Below are positions 1 to 11,452 of a DNA stretch of 64,000 nt, piece after piece. The DNA comes from Chrysoporthe austroafricana. Taxonomy: Eukaryota > Ascomycota > Sordariomycetes > Diaporthales > Cryphonectriaceae. Made by a program: the position numbers and the translations under genes. The stretch's first letter is position 1. Each line of letters begins with the position of its first letter. The stretch covers positions 4,340,001-4,404,000 of the forward strand of contig JYIP02000006.1 in the NCBI GenBank assembly GCA_001051155.2, given 5' to 3'. The notes under the pieces are model-generated. The model searched no databases. It was not told the origin of the DNA and worked only from the letters and a program-made list of their open reading frames with translations.

Positions 1-6
1 GGCGTC

Positions 7-1671
<1,665 letters not shown>

Positions 1672-3232
1672 CCTGGCTTCTCAGTGTGTGACTTGGGCCA
1701 GGGATCAGCATGGGCCGGCGTTTCCGGAGGGTACCACATACAGCCTGCGATGGCATGGGTAATCGCAAGACATCCTTCAACTCTCGATCATTTCACGGTT
1801 CCGTGCCATAGGCTGGTGCGCCGTTACGAAGATGGCATCTCATTGTCCATTGCCTCTACACACCACTCCCGGGCGCATCGTTTAACTCAACACCACGTGG
1901 TCTCTCTACGGGCCATTCCCCTTCACCACGCACCTGTGTTGGCTCAAATCCCTCATCTGGCCTCCGCTGCATGCCCGCCCGGAACGTCTCTGCTCGTCGC
2001 CCGTCGTTCTTCACCCTCTTGGGCGACTCCCCTCCTACAACCCCGTAGGCGGCTGCCACCACCACAGGCACCTCCCGACATTACACTTCCTCATGACGGT
2101 GCCGAGAATGCGATAGAACCCCACAACCAAGACCGGGAGGGCGAGGACGACGAAGAACCAGAAGCGGGTGCTGCCGTCTGGTGAATTTCCCGCGGGAAAG
2201 GGTCTGTCGACGGGGTTGGTCTGGGAAGGAGAGGGGATAGGGGATGATGGTGACGGCGTCGGTGTGTCCACGTTGTGGCCTTTAATAACTATGCCTTGTT
2301 GCAACTAGTCTGTAGGACCTTGGTAGCATGATAGTCCGCCGTGCTGGCAGGCTTGCCAAGGATCAAGATGTGTCCTTGAATCCGGGTGGGATACTTGGAT
2401 CTTGGCCCGGGATGTTTTATAGAGGGGCCGCTAAAGCTTCTTCCTGGGCGCTGATGGCGCGAAAGAGGACACCGACAGACATTTCGTGGCCCTTTCCATT
2501 GTGCCTAGAGTAGCAGGAAAATCCAATTCCCTCTTGGCGCGAGCTTCATGCCCAAGTGGCTCGCCGTGGTGCCTGTGTCAGCGCTTACGCCTCGTCAAAC
2601 GAGGAACGCATTCGATGAGCTCGATACCTGCGGACAGCGCCTTGGATGTAGCATGAAGACCATTATTCATGGTCATGAATCAGAACGGAGATTCGCAAGT
2701 CATCATGCTTATCCAGGAAAGGTTTCTTTAGTCGTAGGGCAGCGCCCTCGAATTTGGCTAGGAAGGCTGTCACGGCTTCTCTGTGCTTCCAGAGCTAGTC
2801 GGTCAAGTCAATGCTTGAGTAGAACACTGAGCTCACGAAAATAATGCCTAAGAGGAAAGGAGGGCAACACCCATCACCATTCAGAGACTCATTTTTGGTT
2901 GGTTTGAATGGTATGTTATTTGTTCCTCTTGCAGCGACTGCTGTGATGAGAATTCATCAATCAGGCTTATTCTCCTTCTTTCACAGTGAGTGCCGTCTTG
3001 GATCCGATTTCCCAATACTCAGACACATCTCGGTTATCATGAATGCCTGCAAAGAGAGAGCAAACCCAACCTATGTGCCGTAAACGCCAATACCCCCTGC
3101 CCTATGCCCTCTGCAGGCCGTGCCCCAGTCCTGAAATTGTCACTTCTATGAGAAAAGGCGCATCAGCTTGGAACATATCAATGCAAGCAATATACATCAG
3201 TGCACTCACCCAAGCGTGTCGCCTTATCTTCA
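1672..3232. other. Intergenic region, 1.56 kb, mostly without recognisable genes
   Basis: This is the space between the SRP54 stop and the small minus-strand ORF ending at 3233. It contains only short open frames. The one candidate exon, on the minus strand at 2035-2302, is listed separately. I see no RNA gene or mobile element. Confidence 0.5.
2035..2302 (-). CDS. Possible last exon of a small single-pass membrane protein
   Basis: Open frame of about 89 codons that begins just after an in-frame TAG, with a possible acceptor (actag) at its upstream edge. It has no ATG of its own near the 5' end, so it could only be an exon. The translation has a Pro/Ser-rich stretch, then one hydrophobic segment (FWFFVVLALPVLVVGF) followed by RILGTVMRK, then a short tail with Cys and Trp. 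That layout would suit a small type I or tail-region membrane protein. I do not recognise a family and found no convincing upstream exon. It may be a chance open frame in a GC-rich region. Confidence 0.22.
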
Positions 3233-3448
3233 TCACTCCACAGGCGTAGTGATATATGCAGCTCCAACACCAGAAAGTCCTCCGATAACGGCTACTGATG
3301 TCAGGAACGTGCCCTTGGACATCTTGTCGGGTGTCACGTTTGGTGGCTGTGTGGCAATCATCCGCCGCTGGATTTGTCGGGCAGGCATTGGGGCTTTGGA
3401 GCGGAGGGTGGAGAGGACAAGGCGGCGGGCGGCGCAGTATTGGCACAT
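3233..3448 (-). CDS. Small (71 aa) putative mitochondrial membrane protein
   Basis: Intronless frame from ATG at 3448 to TGA at 3233. The N-terminal ~35 residues are basic with hydroxyl and hydrophobic residues and contain RRMIATQPP, which resembles a mitochondrial presequence and its cleavage region. After a short polar segment (PDKMSKGTF) comes one hydrophobic, small-residue-rich stretch (LTSVAVIGGLSGVGAAYI). The shape fits the short accessory proteins of inner-membrane complexes, but I cannot name a family. An upstream in-frame extension to 3661 exists, but it is Lys-rich and unlike the rest. The ATG at 3448 immediately precedes the protein-like part, so I chose it. A further small exon downstream is possible. 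Confidence 0.45.
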   Translation of the reverse strand: MCQYCAARRLVLSTLRSKAPMPARQIQRRMIATQPPNVTPDKMSKGTFLTSVAVIGGLSGVGAAYITTPVE

Positions 3449-4657
3449 GTTGTCTGAAATCGTGGATGGCCTTTTTTCTTGATTTTTTTTCTTCTCGAAG
3501 ATACTCAACTGAATAGGTGACCAAATGGTGCCGAATGAGATTGATGAACAAGGAACCTTGGTGCAAGTACGGAGTCGTGTGATGACTAGACTTGAGCGTG
3601 ATAAGGTGAGTTGCAGCGCAGAATAAGATGCTCGATGAACGTGGTCAAGCCTCACTATCAAATCGATGTATTTGGGCGCTGTTGCTTGTTATATCGCAGA
3701 AGGATCAATTGTGGTGTGACCGCGGCTGTTATGCAGTGGCGTGGTCGTCAGCCCACTGGCTCTGTCACACGCCGCCGGTCAGCCCGTAGAATTCCGATGA
3801 CAGATGATCGACCACAAATTGGGACCTCGCAAGCTCGTAAAATTGCCGCATAATTCTTGAATTGCGTTGCTTTTGGAAAATCGTTTCACAGGCTCAATTT
3901 CTCTTCCGTAGCCCTGGCAGACTGGCAACTATAATTAGATTATGCAACATTGTGTGATCATGTGCCACGTACGCTCCTGATCCTGTGCCCTTCCTGTGTT
4001 TTTTTTTTTTTTTTTTTAGAAGAAGAAGAAGAAGATCAGAAAGAAAAGAAAGAAACACACAATGTGAAAGACATCGAAAGTCTCTGTACAGTTAGTGGCA
4101 AGAGAACGTCGAGAACAGAAATATATGCAGGTTTCAGCAAACTCATTTGAAGCAAGAACCAGTTGTCGACATGATCAGCCTTATTTTGGCGCTATCATGG
4201 CTTCTCATGTCAGATGGCCCACGAATTATCCAAGAACTGCATTTATCAAAAGATTATCGTGCCTTAAAATAATTGCATTGAATCAAATGCATCCCAGAGG
4301 TAAGGAACTAATTGTATTGAGAGTGAGACCTCTGACAACAAAAGCCATTTCCGGTGATGAGAAGCCTTGTGTCGCCGAAAGCAGAAGGCTATGTCTCCAA
4401 CGTAATCAACTCCTAGACTTGGCTTGGACCGCAGCCAGAGGATCGAGAGAACGGTCGAGTTTGTAGATAGCAAAGTCATGTATCTGAAATTGTGGCCTCT
4501 TGCCCGCAGGGCGTTAGTCAATATGGAGTAGACGACCGCAGCAGCAATCCAGGCTCAATACTTGAGATATACACATAAACAATAGGTAGGTAGACTTTAG
4601 AGGCGGAGCCAAAATACGTAATTATGTTATTATCTCACCCACACAGTGGAAAATCAG
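3449..4657. other. Intergenic region with poly-T/GAA tract
   Basis: About 1.2 kb, AT-richer than its flanks, with no frame that looks protein-coding. A poly-T run followed by GAA repeats sits near 3999-4036. The minus-strand frame at 4264-4521 could in principle be a remnant of the C-terminus of the CorA-like gene to its right, but I see no clear homologous motif in it. Confidence 0.5.
3999..4036 (+). repeat. Poly-T run followed by (GAA)n
   Basis: About 19 T residues are followed directly by about six AGA/GAA triplets. This is a low-complexity homopolymer plus trinucleotide microsatellite in non-coding DNA. Confidence 0.9.
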
Positions 4658-5518
4658 TCACTTCAGCGTCGTGGTGGGAACTTGGAGTTTCCAGGACGGC
4701 ATGGTCATTTCTGTTGCACTTTCAACCTCATAGACTTTATGAAGAGTATCTTCGAATATAGTGTTGTGCTCAAGAGAGCGAATCTCGAAAGCTAGGACGA
4801 GAAAGTACAGTGGGTGAGTTGAGATCAGTCTGCCTCGCTCCGAGAACTTGTCCTCGATAGCTCGGCGGGTCTTCTTGTCCATAGCGGATAAGAAGCAGAC
4901 AGTCGAATAATCGGTGAGTCTGATGCGCATGCAGATATTGATAGCACGGTTATGCTGTGGGTTCCGCACAACCAGAACTGGACATTTTTGGGGGTCAGAA
5001 TAGTCTACACTAGTGCAAATCATCGCTTCATCAACCGACCTAGTGCTTCAGGGCTATCGCTGCCGTCGTCTCGATACTGAGTATGGTGAGACATATGAAA
5101 TCTCTTGAAGATATTAGCGACGAGAATGTGCGGCGGAAACCCGCATGCTGCGATGAGTCTCGCAAAAGACGTCGGCGAGATGTCTATAGGTTTTGCCCAA
5201 TCATTTCTACGTGCTGGATCGCCGTAAGTCGAGCTTTGAAACATGTCAGTATAATGTATTGAATTTTATCTCCGACGTAGGTATGCTGATATGCACGTAC
5301 AGAAGAACAAACTCGGCCCTGGAATCATCTGCTGGATCGACAACTGGGTCGACCACCGAGTCCTTGATGACTCGCAGCTCGTTTTCGAGCCCTTCATCGT
5401 CCAAGGTTATCTGATTTGAGACTAATTGTTCTCGATAATTTACTCGTCGTAAGCGAACTTGTGTTGTAGCGGTCGTTTGGATGTGCTGGAGTAGGCTTGG
5501 AATGTCTTCTGGGTCCAT
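4658..5518 (-). CDS. CorA-like fungal protein, C-terminally short
   Basis: Three exons fit together in phase: exon 1 down to 5301 (first in-frame ATG at 5518), intron 5300-5234 (GTACGT...AAAG), exon 2 5233-5040, intron 5039-4978 (62 nt, CTGAC branch site), exon 3 4977-4658. The product is about 243 aa, or longer if an exon lies upstream, since the frame stays open to 5605 without an ATG. Features recalling the fungal CorA-like Mg2+-transporter-domain family are FARLIAACGFPP, STHPLYFLVLAFE and the closing ESATEMTMPSWKL segment. Homologues of this type normally continue through a coiled coil into two C-terminal membrane helices. Here a TGA follows within a few residues and no hydrophobic helix is seen, so the gene is either truncated (a likely pseudogene) or continues through an intron I could not find. 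The family assignment is from memory of its layout and is moderate. Confidence 0.45.
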
Positions 5519-5910
5519 TTCTTGCACCGTTAACAGTATTTCATAACGGTTGACTCGGAGCGGTTCAAAGTGCCTAGGTCGGTTTCGAATCCTAAGAATA
5601 GACAATTACTGGAGAGCAGTATGTATAAGGACCAGTAAACTACAATTTCAAAACGGGAACATTGCAACGTGTTGTCGATTACTAGAGAAGATCCGGGAGC
5701 TTCAATCAATTATTAAACCTTCGCGCTGATGCGCTTCCTTATGCAACACTGGGTGCACTGCCACCGCCATCTGATCGCATAGGCCTTGGCAGCGGCAAGC
5801 CACAGCATGTCTTAAAGATCGTTCATTGGATTAAAGCACTGATCATATGACTTTAGCGGACAAATTAAAGATAATCCATGCAGGTAGAATACTCAGCCGT
5901 GCCAGCCTCT

Positions 5911-7158
5911 TCAACGCAAAAGCATCTCATACTTCCACTCTTCCTGCGGCACGTCATTGTATTTGATGCTCGTAGGATGCTTCTTCCTAGCCGGCAACAC
6001 TCGTCTGATATAAAGGTCCCCAACATTAATATTGCCATATTTCGGTTGCTCTCCTGGACCAATACAGCAGTCTAGCACTTCCAAATCAACCTCGGGGTCC
6101 ATTGTCAGGAAGAACGGCAGAGAATAGCGCTGAAATCCAGTGCGATTTCGGACGCGGTGGACAGTCGCCGGGAATTTGCCATTGGACTGCCGTTCCAGAT
6201 ATTGGCCGACATTGCACACAAATGTGCCTGGTTGGGGAGGAGCATCAACCCACAAGCCGTCTTGGTTGAGAACCTCCAGAGCAGGGACAGAGTCTTGTAG
6301 CACCAGTGTCAACCCTAGGTTATGTAAGTCAACTGCTAAGGTTTTACTGCATTTCGCACAGGATAAGGCGGCAGAGACTCACATGAAAAGTCAGCATGCG
6401 CGCCGAGGCCGACATTGGGCGACTCCTCGTCTGCCGGGGTGGGCGGATAGTACAGTGCCCTCATGCCGGTAATTGGAAATTTGAAATATGGGTCGAAAGC
6501 TGTTTCATCTAAGTCGAAGGCTAGGGCGAAGATCTTGACCAGCTTCATGGCCAGCGCCAGAATGTGATTGTAATACTTATACAGCCCCTCACGCCACCAT
6601 GGCGCTTCTGATGGCCAGATGTTCTGAGGTTGTGTGATGTGAGAGGGCGGCGCATGACCAGTCTTGCCCTCGTAGTCCTGCTCGGGCTCTATCACACAGT
6701 CACCCATGGTGAAGGCCTCTTTGATGTCTACAACATTATTAGTACTGCGATAGGACCGTTCCAAACGTGTTGGTTCACAACTTACCTCCTTTGCTGCGAG
6801 GATCTAGTCTCGTCTCAAGCATTGGCTCGTAGCCCCGAATGGCAGGGTTTTTCTGAACATGGGCATTCATCTTAGTCTCCAGATCCAGTGCAAAGAATCG
6901 CTTTAGTAGATCGAAAGTCTCCGAGATAATCTCCTCGGGTATGCCATGATTCTTGACGTAGAAAAATCCACAGTCATGACAGGCGTCGTAGATGTTCCTC
7001 GCAATAATCTTCCTAGCCTCAAGAGAAGGGCTGTCAATCTCAGATAAGTCGATGGTCGGTATCGAAGTGAAGGAACATGGCTTGTCCGCTACCTTGCGGT
7101 AAGTCGTCTCGGATCCAGAGTGGAAGTACACATATTGGTTATCATTCTGCTTCTTCAT
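5911..7158 (-). CDS. 2-oxoglutarate/Fe(II)-dependent oxygenase (isopenicillin-N-synthase-like)
   Basis: Likely hydroxylates, desaturates or cyclises a small molecule using 2-oxoglutarate, O2 and Fe(II); the substrate is unknown. Exons are 7158-6786, 6727-6384/6383 and 6314-5911. The introns are 58 and 68 nt (GTAAGT...TAG, GTGAGT...TAG), and the product is 373 aa, normal for the family. The N-terminal DIOX_N domain includes IPTIDLSEI and FFYVKNHGI. The catalytic jelly roll has the HxD pair in GAHADFSW (about H235, D237), the distal His in ATVHRVRNRT (about H292) and the 2-oxoglutarate-binding RxS in RYSLPFF. All expected ligands are present, so it should be active. The frame is open one codon further to a TTG, but the ATG at 7158 is used. 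It is divergent from the MFS gene at 7762 across a 603-bp intergenic region. Confidence 0.9.
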
Positions 7159-7761
7159 CAACTTCTCATCAATTTATGTTGCGTTGACCGTATTTAGGGA
7201 TCTTACCTTGATGACTAGCCCCGCCTTGTTATCTGGAATAGCACATGTAGTGTCTGCCATTTCGCGATCGAGTTTGTTCCCTCAAGGTCTCTAGACAGCA
7301 TCGATTTAGCCAGATTGTTGCTATCCAAAGCTCTTCCATGAAATTATCGCCCAAACATCTGCAGCAGACTTCAAGCATTATGTTACGTTGCAGCTTGCAA
7401 GTAACCGGTGTCTCCGCATCCGATTTTGCGACGGCAGACATCCCGGGCTACATCCGGCCTGTTATCACACCGGTAATACCTGCCTGCACTAACTGCCGAG
7501 CTTGAGGACATTGGGCTCAACAAGAGCTTACACGCTTCTTATCAATACGTGGATGGAGTGTGGAGGTGTGGGCACTCTCTCATTTTAGAACGTTCATTGG
7601 TATAGCCACGATAAGGGTGTGAGGGCATACTCTATAGTGCTTAGGCCATCAACCTCGATAGATTGTTGAAGAGAGCGATTTTAATTTCCGGGAAAAGGAG
7701 AGAAATGCTCCATGAGAGGTGATACGGAATTTTCCCAACTTGTTCCAGCCAGACCAGAGCA
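7159..7761. promoter_or_regulatory. Shared divergent promoter region, 2OG oxygenase / MFS permease
   Basis: 603 bp separate the oppositely directed ATGs at 7158 and 7762. No other gene is visible, so the two genes probably share regulatory DNA. I could not identify a specific binding-site pair with confidence. Confidence 0.5.
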
Positions 7762-9362
7762 ATGGCGCCTCTAACCTACTACGTGAAGCAAATCTTTGCG
7801 TCGTCGTACGGCAAAGGCAGACCTGAGTTTTTCCTTTGGCACCCGAAAGGACTCGCTCCAAGTGAGAAGAGGCTCCTTTTCAAGATTGACCTGTTCATCC
7901 TCACCTACGCCTGCCTGGCTTACTTCACGAAATGGCTCGACCAGGCCAATCTCAGCAACGCCTACGTCAGTGGGATGAGGGAAGACCTGGAGATGTATGG
8001 GACTGAGTATAATCTGGCTTCGACATGCTTTTCGGTTGGTCAGATACTAGGCCCCATCCCAGCGAACATCCTCCTTACGTGGATTCCGCCGAGGTTTCTG
8101 TTGCCTGGGCTGGAGCTTATCTGGGCTGGATTGACGATCGGGACGTACGCAGTTAAAGATGTGAACCAGGTACAGATACCTCCAAATCATACGCTTGTCT
8201 TCAAGGTTGAGATTACTGATTATCGCCTTTAGTTGTACCCCATACGTTTTTTCGTCGGCTTTCTTGAAGCATCAACCTTCGTTGGGGTCCAATACGTCCT
8301 GGGATGCTGGTACAAGAAGACCGAGCTGGGCAAGCGGACGGCCATCTTCGCCTGTGCTGCCTACGTTGGTACTATGATCTCGGGCTATTTGCAGAGTGCG
8401 GTGCTCGCGGGCCTGGATGGTAAAAATGGCATCGCTGCATGGAGATGGGTGTTCATCATTGACGGCCTCATCACCATCATCGTTTCCATCTTTGGACTGA
8501 TCTTCTTTCCCGACACTCCCAGTAGCACTTCTGCCTTCTATCTCAGCGAGGATGAGAAGAGTCGCTGCATAGAACGCATGGTAGAAGACGGGCGACAGGA
8601 GACGAGTAATTTCACCTGGAGCCTATTCCTGCGGGCAATAAACTCATGGCAGCTCTATGTCCTCACAATTCTCTGGATGTGAGCCAATCCTTGCCGCCTG
8701 TTCTCATAGTTTTATGGCTTACGCTATTCAGGTTCTGGAACACAACCGTCGGCAAAGTCTCAAACACAGTAATGGAACTCTGGCTCAAGTACGACCCGGA
8801 TCGCACTTGGTCTGTCTACCAAGTCAACAACATCCCCACCGCCATCAACGGCTGGAACATCCTGCTCGTCCTACTCCTTAACATCTATGTCGACGCCACC
8901 GGCTACCGTATGCGCGCCGTAGCCTTTAACCTTACCATCATGGTCTTCGGGACCATCTGCCTCGTGGTCTGGGACATCCCGCTGGGCCTCAAGATCGTCT
9001 CATACATGTTCGCTGGCACTGACGGGCCCCTCTCTCCGATATACTACGCGTGGGCGAACATCCTGACGGCCGGAGACGCGCAGGTTCGGGCGCTGGTACT
9101 GGCGATCATGAATTCGTGCGGAGCGGCTACGACGACCGTCATTCAACAGTTTTTGTACCCGACCACGGATGCACCGGTGTTTGGGAAGGGCTTCAAAGCG
9201 AGCTTGGGATTTGTGTGTGGGATGTGTGTGTGGGTTGTTGTGGTGAGGGTTTTCGAGCTACGCGAGCAGCGGAAGGGCGAGATTACGGTCGAGGGAGTGG
9301 ACGAGGAGAGTGTCGGAGAAGAGGCGACACCAGTCGACTTGCAAGTCGAAGCAAAGAAGTGA
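7762..9362 (+). CDS. MFS permease, anion:cation symporter (Fen2/Liz1/Dal5-like)
   Basis: Plasma-membrane secondary transporter. Exons are 7762-8169, 8233-8678 and 8732-9362; introns are 63 and 53 nt (GTACAG...TTTAG; GTGAGC...TTCAG), and the product is 494 aa. The N-terminal signature KWLDQANLSNAYVSGMREDL with the following YNLASTCFSVGQI is typical of the ACS family that includes the pantothenate permeases Fen2/Liz1 and allantoate permease Dal5. About 12 hydrophobic segments can be seen, with a central charged loop (SEDEKSRCIERM). The cytoplasmic C-tail is acidic. A carboxylate substrate is expected from the family, but the exact one cannot be read from sequence. Its stop lies 240 bp from the convergent second oxygenase, so the permease is flanked on both sides by 2OG oxygenases, which suggests import or export of their substrate. 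Confidence 0.92.
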
Positions 9363-9601
9363 GTGTCATATTTAAGGGCAAATTTGAGGCAGAGTATATT
9401 GTAGATGAGGCTCGAGAGCAGGAGATAGAATTGCCTGGGATGAAAAGTAGGTGTCCTTCGAGGTCCCGGTTGTCACGGGATGCCTAAGCGCTCCTTAGTC
9501 ACGGCATGTATCTGAATCCTTCACGATCCATTTGGCCCCGGCTGCCTGCAGATGTAATGATTAAAACGTACGCTCATGACTCGCTATTCACTCCTCTCTC
9601 C

Positions 9602-10795
9602 CTACATCTTCCCTTTGTCCGGCTCCATGCCGTTTGTATCATGCATAGCCTTTACTCTCCTCCGTACCCACTCCAAACATCCAACCTCCTCATATCTCCT
9701 TATGCCATCCTCGCCGACACAGCTGTCCAGAACACCACAGCTCTCATTCAGGTTGAACCCGAAGAAGAACGGCATACTTACCCTCTCGCGCCCGCTGTTA
9801 TTTACGGCCCTGTGGACCGTGCTCTGGTATCTGTCATTTGTGATGCGCTGGAGGTAGTCCGCGATGTTTACCACGAACGTCCCAGGTATAGGCTTCGCGT
9901 TGATCCACTGACCCTGGCGGTTGAGCACTTGCAACCCGCCAGCAGTGTCTTGCCAGAGGATGGTGAAGAGCTGGAAGTCCGTGTGTGAGCCGATGGACAC
10001 CGCCTTGTTCGCATCCGTACCGTTGGCGGTGGTGGAGGGCGACAGAGACGGTGCGATGGGTGGGTAGTAATTTAACGCTAGGGCAGCATCCGGATGGCTA
10101 AACTTTTCGTCAAAGTAGTCCTCTTCCAGATCCAACGACAGGGCGAAGGCCCGTACCAGTGCCCTTGCTAGCGCGAGGCACGAGCGCCAGTACTCGACCA
10201 CGGCGGGCTTGAAGTGGGGGATGTTCTTCGTCGCGGACCAGGGGAAGCGGTCCTCCTCCCTGCCCTCGGGCCCGTCGGGCTCGACCCTCAGAAACTTGCG
10301 GATGTGTCCCGGGATGCTGTCTAGGTCGCCCACAGAGGGGTCGAGGCGGGGGTCATACGTCCAGCTGAACGTTTCGCGGATGTCGAGGCCCTCAAAGGGG
10401 TTGATGCGCTGCGTACGAGGGGGCTTGTATCCGTTGAAGTAGGCGGACTGCTTTGCGTCGGCCTGCAGCTTCGTCTCGAGGTCTTGACGGAAGAAGTCCA
10501 GGCAGGCCGAGTGGGCAGCGTCCGTGACGGCGGTCGGGATGCTGTGGTTGCTGATGTAGAAGAAGCCCGTGTTCGTGGCGGCTGCGTGGACCTGCCTTGC
10601 GACCGACGAGCGCGACTCGTGGGAGGATGAGGGAGAGAGGATGGGCGAGATGTCAATGATGGGGATTTCGTCGGCGGTGGCGTCCCGGGGAGGCGTCCGG
10701 GAAATGCGCCGTGTTACCGGACCGTTGCCGGACGCAAGGCGGAGAGGGACTGTATCAGCCTCCTTGGGGGAAGCGAGCAGGGCTGTCTGTATCAT
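9602..10795 (-). CDS. 2-oxoglutarate/Fe(II)-dependent oxygenase (isopenicillin-N-synthase-like), intronless
   Basis: Single-exon gene of 397 aa with ATG at 10795. DIOX_N domain at about 44-165 (IPIIDISPI, FFYISNHSIP). Catalytic core with HxD at H271/D273 (SIGSHTDFQLFT), distal His about 328 (STVHRA) and RxS at R338/S340 (RVSMPFF), so all Fe(II) and 2-oxoglutarate ligands are present. It shares domain architecture with the oxygenase at 5911-7158 but differs clearly in sequence and has no introns, so the two are not a recent tandem duplicate. It converges on the MFS gene. The substrate is unknown; a role in modifying the compound moved by the permease is inference from neighbourhood. Confidence 0.93.
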   Translation of the reverse strand: MIQTALLASPKEADTVPLRLASGNGPVTRRISRTPPRDATADEIPIIDISPILSPSSSHESRSSVARQVHAAATNTGFFYISNHSIPTAVTDAAHSACLDFFRQDLETKLQADAKQSAYFNGYKPPRTQRINPFEGLDIRETFSWTYDPRLDPSVGDLDSIPGHIRKFLRVEPDGPEGREEDRFPWSATKNIPHFKPAVVEYWRSCLALARALVRAFALSLDLEEDYFDEKFSHPDAALALNYYPPIAPSLSPSTTANGTDANKAVSIGSHTDFQLFTILWQDTAGGLQVLNRQGQWINAKPIPGTFVVNIADYLQRITNDRYQSTVHRAVNNSGRERVSMPFFFGFNLNESCGVLDSCVGEDGIRRYEEVGCLEWVRRRVKAMHDTNGMEPDKGKM

Positions 10796-11452
10796 GGCTC
10801 AATCTTGTCGCCTGGAAGAAGTGGAACCCCAACCGGTGAAGAATATTCGCGATACCACCACACCAGCAACCCTCGCGTCTCACCGAGGCTCACCGGGCTT
10901 TTATACCACGGGTCCCCCGGCAATTCTGAGTGCGGCCAAGCGAAGGACCATCCCGGTTCTGACAGACACCGATAACGTAAAAAACTGACCTGTCGAAATG
11001 ACTGACCTGTATCTCTTGCAACGAGAAGATGGATCATCTGACTGGAATAAGGGTATGACGGGGGACCAACGCCCTACCTTGCGGCCGGCCCCAAACGTGC
11101 TGCTTCGCCTCGTTGACGCTTTCAGACGGGCGGCTCCGACAACCAAGTCTAAGGAAATGGTCCACTATCTTCGGCAAGGCGCTATCATGGTGGGCCGCTT
11201 GTAAGCACTGTCCTTTGCGTTGGGGCATCGACTATTATACAACCATCTATCATGGCTCAGCGGCCTGTTCCGGAATAGGAAACTCACTACGAGCACGCGT
11301 CCTGAGGATCTGCAGGCCCTTTCAGGCTGAATAAACGTTAGTGTTGTAATGACGCGTATTGTCCATTTCTCTATTTAGTGACGCGATGTCTATAAAGCCA
11401 TGTCTAGAGCAGCTGCTTTACCAGACATCCAAAGCTTCTCGCCGCGGGCCTC
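10796..11452. other. Intergenic region upstream of the second oxygenase
   Basis: 657 bp between the oxygenase ATG (10795) and the glutamyl-tRNA synthetase stop (11453). It holds only short frames that cross one another, with no clear gene. It presumably contains the oxygenase promoter and the synthetase 3' UTR. Confidence 0.5.
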
